A DNA stretch of 35,406 nucleotides, from the IMG/VR virus record IMGVR_UViG_3300044941_000539, positions 1 through 35,406 of that record; one strand, 5' to 3'. Source of the DNA: a virus. Of this stretch, positions 15,595-23,764 are shown piece after piece. The number at the start of each line of letters is the position of its first letter. The stretch's first letter is position 1. The position numbers were made by a program, and so were the translations under genes. Under the pieces are notes generated by a model, which made no database searches, was not told where the DNA came from, and saw nothing but the letters and a program-made list of their open reading frames with translations.

Positions 15595-16865
15595 TCTTCG
15601 CTACCTTCGTTCTTACGTTTCTTAAATCCGTAAAGCTCATCAACCTTCTTACGTAACTGAAAGTCGTCACTAAACTCCAAAGGCCAACCTCTATGTTTAC
15701 GGTATGCCTCCTCGGCCCGAAATGCAAAGTATTCTTGTTCTCGCCTATATTGTATTCCGGAAAATCTTTCTCTTTGGGTGTTCCAAAAATAACCATGAGC
15801 TACTTCATGTATCATAATCAAGAGTCGTTCTCTGCTGGTTATTCTTACGAGTGCGTTCTGGCCACTGGATACGCCATCCATTTTGCTGTTGAAGTCCAAA
15901 AATGCTTGTACGTCTTCAGGTTGTAAGTATTCGGCTTTAACATATTCATTGGCCAGAACTAAAATAGTCTCAGACCATTGATTGTCATCCAGGAGTAAAA
16001 GAACGATTTGTTCCCGCTGTACCATGTCAGCGAATTCATTATGGAGTTCATTGCCCAGACGAAGCAAGGCGATAGCAGACTCTTCGTCGGGTATCTCGAT
16101 GTCAACCCAGGGTCCGTCCACCTCATCGCGCTCACGAGACGCGACAAGCTGAGCGAGCGCATCATACGCCAGCGGCATCGCTCGCCAGTGGTGGCGGCAG
16201 CCCCACCCGCCGCAGCGAGTCATGACGTCGAGACCCTGCCCGTTGTCGAGCGCAGCGATCTCCTCGCGTGTGAAGGTCTTGCCCACCTTGTCGGCGCAGA
16301 ACGGGCGGTTTCGGCCATCCGAGGGGCCGAGGTAGATGAAGCGCTCTGCGCCCAGCTCCTTGGCCCGCGCTGCGTGGACCTCGCGGGCATGGAGCAGCGC
16401 CACCTCATGGAGCGCGCGGCCCACGCCACTGCGTGCGGCCGCCACTGCGCGCCGCGCGGCGTCGGCGAGGTCGGCGTCGCCGGTGAGCATCGCCTGCTGG
16501 AGCGGGTTGATGGCGCTGGCGATGTAATACGAGAGCGACTCGTTGAGCAGCCGTTGCGCACGCACACGCAGCGCTGCATCTCCTGCTGCACCTTCATCCC
16601 CGAGCAGCGCCCGCTCACCCGCGGCGACGCGATCGAGCAGGCGGTCCATCTGCGCGATGAGCCGAGGCAGCTCGGGGGGGCGCGGCGGGTTGCTTGCGTC
16701 CCCCTCGCCTACAAGCGCTGCCTCGGCCCGCTCGCGCCACTCATCGTGGATGGTGGCCCAGCGGGTCTTGAGCTCGTCGATACCCTGCGCGAGCAGCTCA
16801 TCCTGAGCGCGTGACCCCTCCACCAGCCGGGCGAGCTGCGCGGTCTGGGGAGGAGTGGTGGGCAT
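15591..16865 (-). CDS. MuF-type minor head protein fused to a C-terminal HEVAH metalloprotease-like toxin domain
   Basis: A 424-residue protein. Residues 1-245 are a MuF head morphogenesis protein: a helical first part, then RFIYLGPSDGRNRPFCADKVGKTFTREEI (about 175-203) and MTRCGGWGCRHHW (215-227), the typical Cys/His-rich MuF end. From about residue 255 the composition changes abruptly from GC-rich to AT-rich (around base 16090), and a new domain of about 165 residues starts. It contains LLIMIHEVAHGYFW, an HExxH zinc-protease motif at 353-357, then REQEYFAFRAEEAYRKHRGWP (about 375-395), which could supply a third metal ligand. MuF-linked polymorphic toxins are a known class; packed in the head, the domain could enter the host with DNA. 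The substrate is unknown. Confidence 0.75.
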   Translation of the reverse strand: MPTTPPQTAQLARLVEGSRAQDELLAQGIDELKTRWATIHDEWRERAEAALVGEGDASNPPRPPELPRLIAQMDRLLDRVAAGERALLGDEGAAGDAALRVRAQRLLNESLSYYIASAINPLQQAMLTGDADLADAARRAVAAARSGVGRALHEVALLHAREVHAARAKELGAERFIYLGPSDGRNRPFCADKVGKTFTREEIAALDNGQGLDVMTRCGGWGCRHHWRAMPLAYDALAQLVASRERDEVDGPWVDIEIPDEESAIALLRLGNELHNEFADMVQREQIVLLLLDDNQWSETILVLANEYVKAEYLQPEDVQAFLDFNSKMDGVSSGQNALVRITSRERLLIMIHEVAHGYFWNTQRERFSGIQYRREQEYFAFRAEEAYRKHRGWPLEFSDDFQLRKKVDELYGFKKRKNEGSEE

Positions 16866-16874
16866 GGCGATGGG

Positions 16875-17051
16875 TCAGCGGGGCTTCTTGTCGGCGGGCT
16901 TCTTGTCGGGCGGCTCGGTGGGCGAGCCCTCAGCGGGGGTGGGTGGCTCGGCGCGCGTGAAGCGCCCGGTGTCGAGCAGCGGCTGGACCTGTTCGGCGGC
17001 GACCTCCACGATGCGACCGTGGCGATTCTTGAGGTGTGCGATCTCGGCCAT
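16875..17051 (-). CDS. Small hypothetical protein, 58 aa
   Basis: It starts MAEIAHLKNRHGRIVEVAAEQVQPLLDTGRF, with an AGGAGG ribosome site upstream of ATG 17051, and ends in a Pro/Lys-rich tail (PPDKKPADKKPR). Small proteins with an N-terminal xVxNxxxGxIVEVxxxxVQxLLxxGRF pattern are common beside coat genes of phages, but their role is not established. An in-frame upstream ATG at 17096 is less likely. Confidence 0.6.
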   Translation of the reverse strand: MAEIAHLKNRHGRIVEVAAEQVQPLLDTGRFTRAEPPTPAEGSPTEPPDKKPADKKPR

Positions 17052-17143
17052 AGCGGCCCTCCTTCTCGTTGTGTGGGGTTGATGTGTGTCTGGCACGTCG
17101 GGGCGAGGAGGCCAAGAGCCGCCTCACCCCGAGCGGGCAGAGC

Positions 17144-18040
17144 TCAGCTCAGGACTTCGACCGCCAGGCGGTCCTCGTCCACGGCCTTGACGCCGTAGAG
17201 GCAGTCGATGACATGTTTGGTCTTAAGGTGATCCGAGTCCCACTGGCGCGTGTAGCGCAGCGCGATGTTCAGGTCTGGGTCCACCATCACGACGCCGATC
17301 GCGCCGCTCCCCTCCTCGGGCAGCGGCATCGGGCGCGTGACGAGCATGAACGCGTCGGGGTGCAGCGCGATGTTGTGCTGGGTGGCGCCCGTGGTGACGA
17401 CGAGCTGGCTCATCATCACATCGAAGCCATGCACGCGCCCGATGCTGCCCTCGCGCAGGGCCGCGCCGCCGTCGCCGCGCGCGTCGGCCCGCGTCATCTT
17501 GTCCAGCTCCAGCACATCGACCTCGGCAGCGGGCGACACCACCAGCAGCCGGTTCATCATCGGGCAGCGCAGCTCGTTGAGCTTCTTGCGCGCGGCGAGG
17601 ATGGCGGCCTCATCCAGCCCGGCGCCGCCGGTGCCGACCTGATTGGCGATCTCGGTGTAGAGGTTCATCAGCTTGGCCTCGATGGACTCAGCGAGCTTCA
17701 TCGCCGCGTCGCCCGCATAGTCCAGGCCCTGGCGGATCGCCTTGGCGCTGGTCACGTCCTCGGCGTGCCAGGCGACGTACTCATGCGTGTCCAGCACGAC
17801 CGCGATCTTGGTGTGGGCGGGCGAGTCCGGCGTGACCGCCGTGTTGGCCGCCTTCGTGCGCACCGTGAGCGCGCCCCGCTTGACGATGTTGACCGTGTCG
17901 CCCTGCTCGGCCACCGCCTCGTCGCCGTCGCGGCGCACGAAGCGCCCCAGCACGAGGTTGGCCTTGAGGTGGCCGATGGCCGTGGCGAGCCACAGCTTTG
18001 GGATCGCGTCGGCGGCCTCGGTGACAGTGATGTTCGCCAT
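17144..18040 (-). CDS. Major capsid protein, P22 coat-like
   Basis: A 298-residue protein after the scaffold gene. The start (ITVTEAADAIPKLWLATAIGHLKANLVLGRFVRRD), the D/E-loop-like part (GDTVNIVKRGALTVRTK), the DTHEYVAWHAEDVTSA helix, the MKLAESIEAKLMNLYTEIAN spine helix and the end (LRYTRQWDSDHLKTKHVIDCLYGVKAV) fit the P22-type coat family with an HK97 fold. GGAAGGAG precedes the ATG. It is the main shell subunit; four neighbours (portal, scaffold, MuF and connector) support the call. Confidence 0.85.
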   Translation of the reverse strand: MANITVTEAADAIPKLWLATAIGHLKANLVLGRFVRRDGDEAVAEQGDTVNIVKRGALTVRTKAANTAVTPDSPAHTKIAVVLDTHEYVAWHAEDVTSAKAIRQGLDYAGDAAMKLAESIEAKLMNLYTEIANQVGTGGAGLDEAAILAARKKLNELRCPMMNRLLVVSPAAEVDVLELDKMTRADARGDGGAALREGSIGRVHGFDVMMSQLVVTTGATQHNIALHPDAFMLVTRPMPLPEEGSGAIGVVMVDPDLNIALRYTRQWDSDHLKTKHVIDCLYGVKAVDEDRLAVEVLS

Positions 18041-18096
18041 CTCTTAAACTCCTTCCATGATGCGAGCGCTTTGAGCGCTCGCGTTGTGTGTGCCGC

Positions 18097-18819
18097 TCAA
18101 CCCGTCTTGGTGTGCGCGGCGATGATCTGGTCCTTGTACTTGGCGATCTCGGCGGGGTTGTTGGAGGCGAGGACCTTCTTCAGATCCACAGGCCCCACAG
18201 GCGCCCCGCTGGGCGCCTGCCCGCCCGCACCAGTGCCTGGCGCCGCCCGCGCGAAGTGGGGGTTCTTGGCAACGAACTCACCCACCAGCGCGCCCACCGA
18301 GAGCGCGCTGCCCTTGCCATCCGTAGCGGGCTTGCCATCCGCGCCCAGCACCACGAGCGCGCCCTGCTCATCCATGCTGACGCGGCTCTGGAGCAGCGCC
18401 GCGATCTGATCGGGTGCCACCGCGCCCGCTGCCGAGGCCGCCGCTACGAGCTCGCGCTGCACCCGCTCGGCGCGCATCTGCGCGACCGTGGTGGTGTACT
18501 TGCTAGTCAGCTCTTGGAGCTGCCTGGATAGGTCCGCCTCGCGCTCCTCAGCCTTCTTGCGCTCCGTTTCGTACAAGGTACGGTATTGCTGCTGCTCGGT
18601 TAGCTGCGCGCGCTTGGCTTCCTCGGCCTCCTTGGCCTTGTTCTTCGCTTCAAGAAGAGAAGACTCTAACGACTCCCACGAGTCGAAGCCGAGCGCTTTG
18701 AGGCGCTTGTTGATTTGCGCGCTCGCGCGGGCGAGCCGCTCCTCGACGATGCGATCGATCTCGGCTTGCGCAAGCGGGGGCTGATCGGCGGGTGTGGTCG
18801 GGGTCTTATCGTCTGCCAT
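18097..18819 (-). CDS. Capsid scaffolding protein
   Basis: A 240-residue, strongly charged protein with a long coiled coil (about residues 45-115: LEAKNKAKEAEEAKRAQLTEQ, ERKKAEEREADLSRQLQELTSKY), a flexible Gly/Ala/Pro-rich segment and a basic C-terminal helix (DLKKVLASNNPAEIAKYKDQIIAAHTKTG). This is the usual plan of phage scaffold proteins, which guide coat assembly and then leave the head. Position between portal and coat is standard. AAGGAGG lies upstream. Confidence 0.85.
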   Translation of the reverse strand: MADDKTPTTPADQPPLAQAEIDRIVEERLARASAQINKRLKALGFDSWESLESSLLEAKNKAKEAEEAKRAQLTEQQQYRTLYETERKKAEEREADLSRQLQELTSKYTTTVAQMRAERVQRELVAAASAAGAVAPDQIAALLQSRVSMDEQGALVVLGADGKPATDGKGSALSVGALVGEFVAKNPHFARAAPGTGAGGQAPSGAPVGPVDLKKVLASNNPAEIAKYKDQIIAAHTKTG

Positions 18820-18931
18820 GCTGGTCCTCCTTATGGTGGTTGGCCGCGCTGCGCAGCATGTGGGCGCAGCGCGGCCTTGCGCAAAGCCGCCGGAGTGGTC
18901 GGCCGCGTCGGGGTGTCCCGATGGGGTGAGT

Positions 18932-20320
18932 TTAGAAGTCCGGCGTCGCCGGGGCCTCGGGCCGATTCATGAGGTCGTTGAGCAGCTCGTCGAGCCGCTC
19001 TGGGCTGACGCGGGAGCCGAGGTAGGCGCGCGTGATCGCTGCCCACGCCTCGCGGGTGACGAGGCCCGGGATCTTGAGGGACGCGAACTTCATCGCGTTG
19101 GCCAACTCGGCGTCGAGATCCTGCGGATCAAAGCTCGTCGGGTACTCCCGCGCGGACTCGCCCGTCTCGGTCATCCATGCGAGCGCCAGTCTATCCACTT
19201 GCGCTTCCAGGCGCGCCATCCGCTGGCCGAACTTCGAGAGCAGCGCGTCCTTATCCATCGTGATGTACGACAGCGCGACGCCGCTTGACACTACATGCCT
19301 CGTGTCCGAGTTGACGCGGCCAAGGCCGCTCAACAGGCGAATCTGCTCTTCAGTCTTCTCGATCTCGGTGCGGATCGCCGCGATCTGCCCCACATCTGGC
19401 GAGAGGTAGTAGGGCGTGTGTGTCGTCTCGTCGTGGAACGGCAGCGCGCCGCTCACCGACCAGTTGACCTGCTCCAGCGCGTCCCACGTCGAGCGCGGGA
19501 CGGCGAGGATCGAGAAGACGTGCTGGTAGATCTGCTCGTCGATGAGGCTGACGAGGTTGGTCAATCTACGGTTCATCGGCGCCAGATCGGTCAGCGCGCT
19601 GTCGCCAAGCGGCTCTACGCCCTTGCGCATCCCCCAGAACGCGAACGCCACCGGCACCTCACCGCATGGATGCTCGGCGCGGGCCACCTCCTGCGTGCTT
19701 GTGCCGTCCTCGCCCTTGCTCACCTCCAGCAGGCGCCAGTCGGTGCGCGTCCAGACCCTCACGCGCTCGGCGGCAGGGGCGCTCGACGCGGCGCTCATTG
19801 GCTCGCGTGTCTCCTCGACGCGCTCGCGGATCGCCACCCAGACGAGCTGACCGCGCCGGTCCACGCGCCAGTCAAGGACGTCCTCGGTGTCCACAATGTA
19901 GGCGTAGGGCCTGCGCCCCGCAGCGCGCTCCTGCGCCCGCGTCAGCGCCTGGCCGCCATCCGGATCGAGCCTGTCCACCACGACCGCCACGCGGCCGCCG
20001 CGCTGCACCAGCTGGGCTGCGCGCTCGTAGAACTCGTCGGCGGGTGTGCCCAGCAGATCCATGTCCGCCCACAGCTCATCAAGGGTCGAGGTCGAGCTGG
20101 TGCGGGGAATTTTCTGCCGGTAGAGGTGCGCCGCGTAGGTGTCGATGACCGCGCGAGCGTGGTTGGGGTGGACCGCGCGCTTGAGCCGCGCCGCGAAGTC
20201 CACCGGACGCTCTTTTGTATGCCGGGCGAGGTAATTCGCGAGGTAGACTGGGCCGCCCTCGTAACACAGACGGTACTCGGTCCACTGGTCGAGCTGCTGG
20301 GTGTAGAGAGGGTGGGGCAT
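18932..20320 (-). CDS. Portal protein
   Basis: A 462-residue protein of the SPP1 gp6-like portal type. Recognisable parts are an N-terminal WTEYRLCYEGGPVYLANYLARHTKE, RAVIDTYAAHLYRQKIP, the clip-and-wing part (YAYIVDTEDVLDWRVDRRGQLVWV), DLAPMNRRLTNLVSLIDEQIYQHVFSILAVP, and a C-terminal helical stem/crown (KTEEQIRLLSGLG, LLSKFGQRMARLEAQVDRLALAWM). It forms the 12-fold ring through which the terminase packs DNA. It starts five bases after the terminase stop. Confidence 0.85.
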   Translation of the reverse strand: MPHPLYTQQLDQWTEYRLCYEGGPVYLANYLARHTKERPVDFAARLKRAVHPNHARAVIDTYAAHLYRQKIPRTSSTSTLDELWADMDLLGTPADEFYERAAQLVQRGGRVAVVVDRLDPDGGQALTRAQERAAGRRPYAYIVDTEDVLDWRVDRRGQLVWVAIRERVEETREPMSAASSAPAAERVRVWTRTDWRLLEVSKGEDGTSTQEVARAEHPCGEVPVAFAFWGMRKGVEPLGDSALTDLAPMNRRLTNLVSLIDEQIYQHVFSILAVPRSTWDALEQVNWSVSGALPFHDETTHTPYYLSPDVGQIAAIRTEIEKTEEQIRLLSGLGRVNSDTRHVVSSGVALSYITMDKDALLSKFGQRMARLEAQVDRLALAWMTETGESAREYPTSFDPQDLDAELANAMKFASLKIPGLVTREAWAAITRAYLGSRVSPERLDELLNDLMNRPEAPATPDF

Positions 20321-20325
20321 GGACT

Positions 20326-21591
20326 TTAGCGGATAAGGGGGGTTGGCTTGAACTTCAAGGGGGGCAGCGCCATCGTGAGGTAGTTGTAAGCGCCGCTCAG
20401 CGCATCCACCGCATCATCGTGCGCAGCACAAGGGAAGCCCTCCAGCTGGTCCAGCGCCTCCAGCGCGTGGGGGCCAGTCGCGCACCAGCAGCAGCGGCGC
20501 TGACGAACCTGTGCGGCCAGCGGCATGGCAGCGGTCACCTTGTCAGTAGCGACCGGCACGCCATCGAAGTCAAACCCCGCAAGCAGCCGAGCATACGACG
20601 CGATTTGCGCCTTGCCAGCCTGTCCGGGATCTTTGTACATCCGCACCGGCACCAGCCGCCCATCCTCGTAGGCCGTGCGTGTGACGAGCTGCTCCACACC
20701 ATCAGGGCCAACCCGCGCTAGCCGCACATCAAGCACCCAAGGCCGCTCGGCGTCATCGACGCCGAGCAGCACGCCGCAAGTCCAGTCAGGATCTTGGTAG
20801 GTGTCCGAGGGCGCGCTCGCGGCCAAGTCCCAGAAGCGCACGAGGCGCTTGAACTTGGGTGCTCGGCTAATGTCCTCGTAGGCGAGCATGTCTCGCTCGA
20901 AGATCTGTCCCTTCTCCACCGCAGACCAGTCGCCCTGCCGCAGCTTGGCGCGCAGCAGCGGCGGCAGCTGCGCCAGCGCCTCCTCGTAGGCCTCCGCGTC
21001 GAGCGAGGGGTTGTCCTCCAAGCGCGAGGGCAAGAAGGCGCGCGAGGCCGTGTTGCCAGCATCAACGAAGCGCTGTTTGACCCACGCATAGCCAGGGCCG
21101 ACGGGGTTTGTGGTCGCCCGCATCCTAAGCGGCACCTTAGCGAGCGGGCCGCTCGACGGCTTGCGCAGGCGAGAGAAGAGGAAGCGGTAGTCTTCCTCGC
21201 GCTTGAACTCGGTCAGCTCCTCGAAGCCGATGAGCTGGTACGCGCTCGACGCGTAGCGGTAACGATCCGCCTCGCGCTCAAGGTAACCAAACGTGATCGT
21301 CGCCCCCTCGGGGCTGGTCCAGCGCTTATCTTGCGCGCTCCAAGTAGCGCCCGTACCGTCGAGCCACAAGTGGGCGCGCGGAATAAGGCCATCGGGCAGC
21401 GCCAGCGCGAGCCGCGACGTGCGCAGGATCAACGCCGCGTAGCCCGGCACATCGAAGAATTGCAGCGCGGCCATCAGCAGCGCGTCGCTCTTACCGCCGC
21501 CCACCGCCCCGCCGAACAGAAGCTCCTTGTGCGGCGCCAGCAGGAACGCCGCCTGCCTGGGGTGCGGCCTGTGGGGGATGTACTTGTTCAA
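20326..21591 (-). CDS. terL: Terminase large subunit
   Basis: A DNA-packaging motor and nuclease. Taking the TTG at 21591 (MNKYIPHRPHPRQAAFL, 421 residues), the Walker A is GAVGGGKS at 28-35, Walker B LIGFEE at 120-125, the RNase-H-like nuclease starts RFWDLAAS (Asp255), and a late catalytic acidic pair is in HDDAVDALSGA (391-401). The frame stays open to an ATG at 21744, but that extension lies wholly inside the terminase-small frame and reads as low-complexity Arg/Ser, so I reject it. No clear ribosome site is visible for the TTG; coupling to the upstream gene is likely. Confidence 0.85.
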   Translation of the reverse strand: MNKYIPHRPHPRQAAFLLAPHKELLFGGAVGGGKSDALLMAALQFFDVPGYAALILRTSRLALALPDGLIPRAHLWLDGTGATWSAQDKRWTSPEGATITFGYLEREADRYRYASSAYQLIGFEELTEFKREEDYRFLFSRLRKPSSGPLAKVPLRMRATTNPVGPGYAWVKQRFVDAGNTASRAFLPSRLEDNPSLDAEAYEEALAQLPPLLRAKLRQGDWSAVEKGQIFERDMLAYEDISRAPKFKRLVRFWDLAASAPSDTYQDPDWTCGVLLGVDDAERPWVLDVRLARVGPDGVEQLVTRTAYEDGRLVPVRMYKDPGQAGKAQIASYARLLAGFDFDGVPVATDKVTAAMPLAAQVRQRRCCWCATGPHALEALDQLEGFPCAAHDDAVDALSGAYNYLTMALPPLKFKPTPLIR

Positions 21592-22192
21592 GCGCGGCGT
21601 CGTCAGCCGGATCAGCCTCGCGGCTGGCGAGTCCGAGCGCGAGGAGGGTCTGTCCGATCTGGACGGCACGTTCAAACTCCTCGTCCGGGTCAAGCGCCGC
21701 TGGCGCCACCTCATCTTGCGGCGGCCCCTCTTGCGCGAAGGCATCAGCCTGCGCGTGGCGCAGCTTCACGAAGCCCGAGATGTCGAGCCAGTCGCGCAGC
21801 GCCTCGCGCTCGGCGCGCAGCAGCTGGCTCACCCGCAGCGCCCACTCACCCGGCTCGATCTCGTTCTGCTGGAGGCAGGCATCCAGCGTCATCCGCGTCG
21901 CCGCGCCGACCTCGGCCAGCTCGCGCAGCCGCTCCAGCACCGGCTGCCCGCGCGCCCACAGCAGCTCGATCTCCCCGCGCACCAGCTCCACGCGCGCATG
22001 GGCCACGAGCGCATCCCAGCCAGGGATGAGCGCCCAGTGGCGCGCGGTGTGGCCGCTCACCCCCACCTCGTCCGCGATCGCGGCCCACTCCAGACCACGC
22101 GCGCGCAGCGCCGCCGCGCGCAGGTGGCGAGGTGTCCACGCCTTCCCGTCTGATCGGGGTGGGATGTGTGTCTTTGTTGTGTTCTGTGTCAT
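21491..22192 (-). CDS. terS: Terminase small subunit
   Basis: A 233-residue protein directly upstream of the large terminase. WTPRHLRAAALRARGLEWAAIADEVGVSGHTARHWA (about residues 20-55) is a helix-turn-helix that would bind the pac or cos site. A helical oligomerisation middle follows (VELVRGEIELLWARGQPVLERLRELAEVG). Its frame runs about 100 bases into the large-subunit gene, where the product becomes Ala/Gly/Pro/Arg rich, so the last 35 residues may be incidental. Start ATG 22192; a GTG one codon earlier is possible. Confidence 0.75.
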   Translation of the reverse strand: MTQNTTKTHIPPRSDGKAWTPRHLRAAALRARGLEWAAIADEVGVSGHTARHWALIPGWDALVAHARVELVRGEIELLWARGQPVLERLRELAEVGAATRMTLDACLQQNEIEPGEWALRVSQLLRAEREALRDWLDISGFVKLRHAQADAFAQEGPPQDEVAPAALDPDEEFERAVQIGQTLLALGLASREADPADDAALEQVHPPQAAPQAGGVPAGAAQGASVRRGGGRR

Positions 22193-22303
22193 CACGCACC
22201 CCTTAAAGGGGCAAACACCCCCGCTAAAAGTCTACACCAGCGCGCGGCGGCGCATCGCAGGCCGATCAAATTAGGTGGGACAAGAAAACCTGTGTAGACC
22301 GCA
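22193..22303 (-). promoter_or_regulatory. Gap before terminase with a GTCTACAC inverted repeat; possible late promoter region
   Basis: This 111-base gap is one of the few real breaks in the leftward run and separates early-type genes from packaging and structural genes. GTCTACAC (22230-22237) and its exact complement GTGTAGAC (22292-22299) form an inverted pair, and a third partial copy GTCTACA (22310-22316) lies in the end of the next gene. These could be sites for a late activator. I see no strong -35/-10 pair, so the promoter role is only a suggestion. Confidence 0.3.
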
Positions 22304-22582
22304 TCAAGGGTCTACAAGCTCTTGCAGCAAGGGCACCGCCCGCTCCAGGACGCGCTGGTTCGCCTGGACCTTGCGCAGCCGCTTCAGCTCGCGCAGCACA
22401 CGCGCGCGCTCGGGCGCCGAGGCCTCGGCCAGCTGGGGCAGCTCGCGCAGGGTGGCGGTCATCTTCCACAGCAGGCGAGCGCCGGGGGATGGCACACCCC
22501 CCGCGAAGCCCGCTGCCTTGGCCGCCTCGCGGCTCCCTGCGCCCTTGAGGCGAGCGCGGACATACTCCTCAGCCTTGCTCAT
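22304..22582 (-). CDS. Small helical protein, possible DNA-binding, 92 aa
   Basis: A 92-residue basic protein. MSKAEEYVRARLKGAGSREAAKAAGFAG resembles the helix-turn-helix opening of small terminase-like proteins, followed by a long helix (TLRELPQLAEASAPERARVLRELKRLRKVQANQRVLERA). It overlaps the upstream gene by 14 bases and has GAGGAGG before its ATG. It could be a packaging accessory or regulator of the late genes downstream; no family is certain. Confidence 0.55.
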   Translation of the reverse strand: MSKAEEYVRARLKGAGSREAAKAAGFAGGVPSPGARLLWKMTATLRELPQLAEASAPERARVLRELKRLRKVQANQRVLERAVPLLQELVDP

Positions 22583-23150
22583 CGGCGTCCTCCTCGGCTA
22601 CAATGCAGCCCTCCTCCTCTTGAGAGGACTGAAACTCGTAGACGATCATGCACGTCCGCACCCTCCGCGGATCGAGGCTGTTGACGCGCCGATCCTCGTC
22701 CTCGCTGACGGTGAGCCGACGCAGCTCCAGCTCGCCCAGGACCTTCAAGACGAGCCGATCCACCAGCGCCACGATGCGCGCTGCGCTGCTCTTGCTCGCC
22801 TCCGGCACCTCACGCAGGCTCAAGAGGTCCACGCGCACCGCCCACCACACACGCCACAGCCGTGCGGCCCGCTCGCCCTCCTCCTGGCCGAGCAGCTCCT
22901 GCGCCCGCACCCACGCACGCTCGAGATCGCGGCGCACATCGAGCGCGAGCAGCTGGCCGCGCGGCATGCCCGGCTGGGCGTTGAGCTGGCAGCCCGCGTA
23001 CACGAGCAGCCCGTAGTCCTGCGCCTTACACGTCCCCGGCAGCAGCTCGGCGAGCGCGGCGTAGACCTGCGCGGCCTCCGCGGCGGTCGCGTAAGACGAC
23101 AGCGGGCTGTCCCACGCATCATCCCCGCCGATGTCCCACGCGCGCGCCAT
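22569..23150 (-). CDS. Hypothetical protein with a CRISPR-like repeat encoding its C-terminus, 193 aa
   Basis: A 193-residue, mostly helical protein (AAQVYAALAELLPGTCKAQDYGLLVYAG, DLERAWVRAQELLGQEEGERAARLWRVWWAVRVDLLSL, RIVALVDRLVLKVLGELELRRL). The last residues, EFQSSQEEEG, are encoded by the dispersed 28-base repeat at 22609-22636. Its ATG overlaps the RecU-like stop (TGATG). No family is recognised; the helical, Trp-rich form and location just before the late genes leave a regulatory role open. Confidence 0.55.
   Translation of the reverse strand: MARAWDIGGDDAWDSPLSSYATAAEAAQVYAALAELLPGTCKAQDYGLLVYAGCQLNAQPGMPRGQLLALDVRRDLERAWVRAQELLGQEEGERAARLWRVWWAVRVDLLSLREVPEASKSSAARIVALVDRLVLKVLGELELRRLTVSEDEDRRVNSLDPRRVRTCMIVYEFQSSQEEEGCIVAEEDADEQG
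22609..22636 (+). repeat. Dispersed 28-base CRISPR-like repeat, copy 1
   Basis: Copy 1 of a four-copy element with consensus CCYTYCTCSYYY followed by GAGAGGACTGAAACT; the last 15 bases are identical in all copies. On the plus strand a small hairpin (CCTC with GAGG) is followed by ACTGAAAC, like a crRNA handle. On the minus strand it codes FQSSQEEE at the end of the gene at 22569-23150. Confidence 0.7.
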
Positions 23151-23761
23151 CACACACCTCCCGTCGGCCAGCGCGAAGCGGCCAGGATCCTCGCCATCGT
23201 GTCCAGCCAGTACTCGCCCGGCTGGACCTTCAACCCCTGCTCAACGAGCTCGCCCCACTGGACGCTCTCGCGGCCTGCGCCGAGCAGCGCGTCATGCGAG
23301 CGCTGGTGCGTGATGCCAGCGATGCGGGCGAGGCGATCCACCGGGATGATGAAGTCCGCCACCGGCGCGAGCGTCTTGCGCGCGTACACGAAGCACAGCT
23401 TGCCCAGGGCCGCGCGCTTGCGCAGGTGCTCGAGCTGCGCGTCGGTCACTAGGTCGAACCGGAAGGCGGTCTTGTCCGCGCTGCTCTTGGCGTCAAACGC
23501 CACCGAGAGCCCGCCCTTGAGATCGCCCTCAAAATCGACGCTGGGCGCACCGGAGTACACCGCCACGAACAACCCCTCACCCACACCCTCCACGCGCACT
23601 CCGTGCCGCTCCAGCCACGTCACGAGCGGTCCCAGGTGGTTGATCGGAGGCTTGCACCGCTGGACCTCACAGCGGCCCCTCGCGTTGAGCCACTCGCAGC
23701 TCTCGATGAGGAACCGCTCCAACGCCGCCCCGTTCGCCTGCGCTTTGCGTCCGCCGCTCAT
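23150..23761 (-). CDS. RecU-like Holliday junction resolvase / PD-(D/E)XK nuclease
   Basis: A 203-residue nuclease. Glu15 in NGAALERFL, Asp76 in SVDFEGDL and Asp90-x-Lys92 in VAFDAKSS give the E...D...DxK active site of the RecU/PD-(D/E)XK fold; FDLVTDAQLEHLRKRAALGKLCFVYAR (103-127) matches the RecU hQxxxLxxxxxxGxxxFxxxxF region. It probably resolves branched DNA from phage replication before packaging. Its ATG overlaps an upstream stop and has GAGGAGG before it. Confidence 0.75.
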   Translation of the reverse strand: MSGGRKAQANGAALERFLIESCEWLNARGRCEVQRCKPPINHLGPLVTWLERHGVRVEGVGEGLFVAVYSGAPSVDFEGDLKGGLSVAFDAKSSADKTAFRFDLVTDAQLEHLRKRAALGKLCFVYARKTLAPVADFIIPVDRLARIAGITHQRSHDALLGAGRESVQWGELVEQGLKVQPGEYWLDTMARILAASRWPTGGV

Positions 23762-23764
23762 CGC

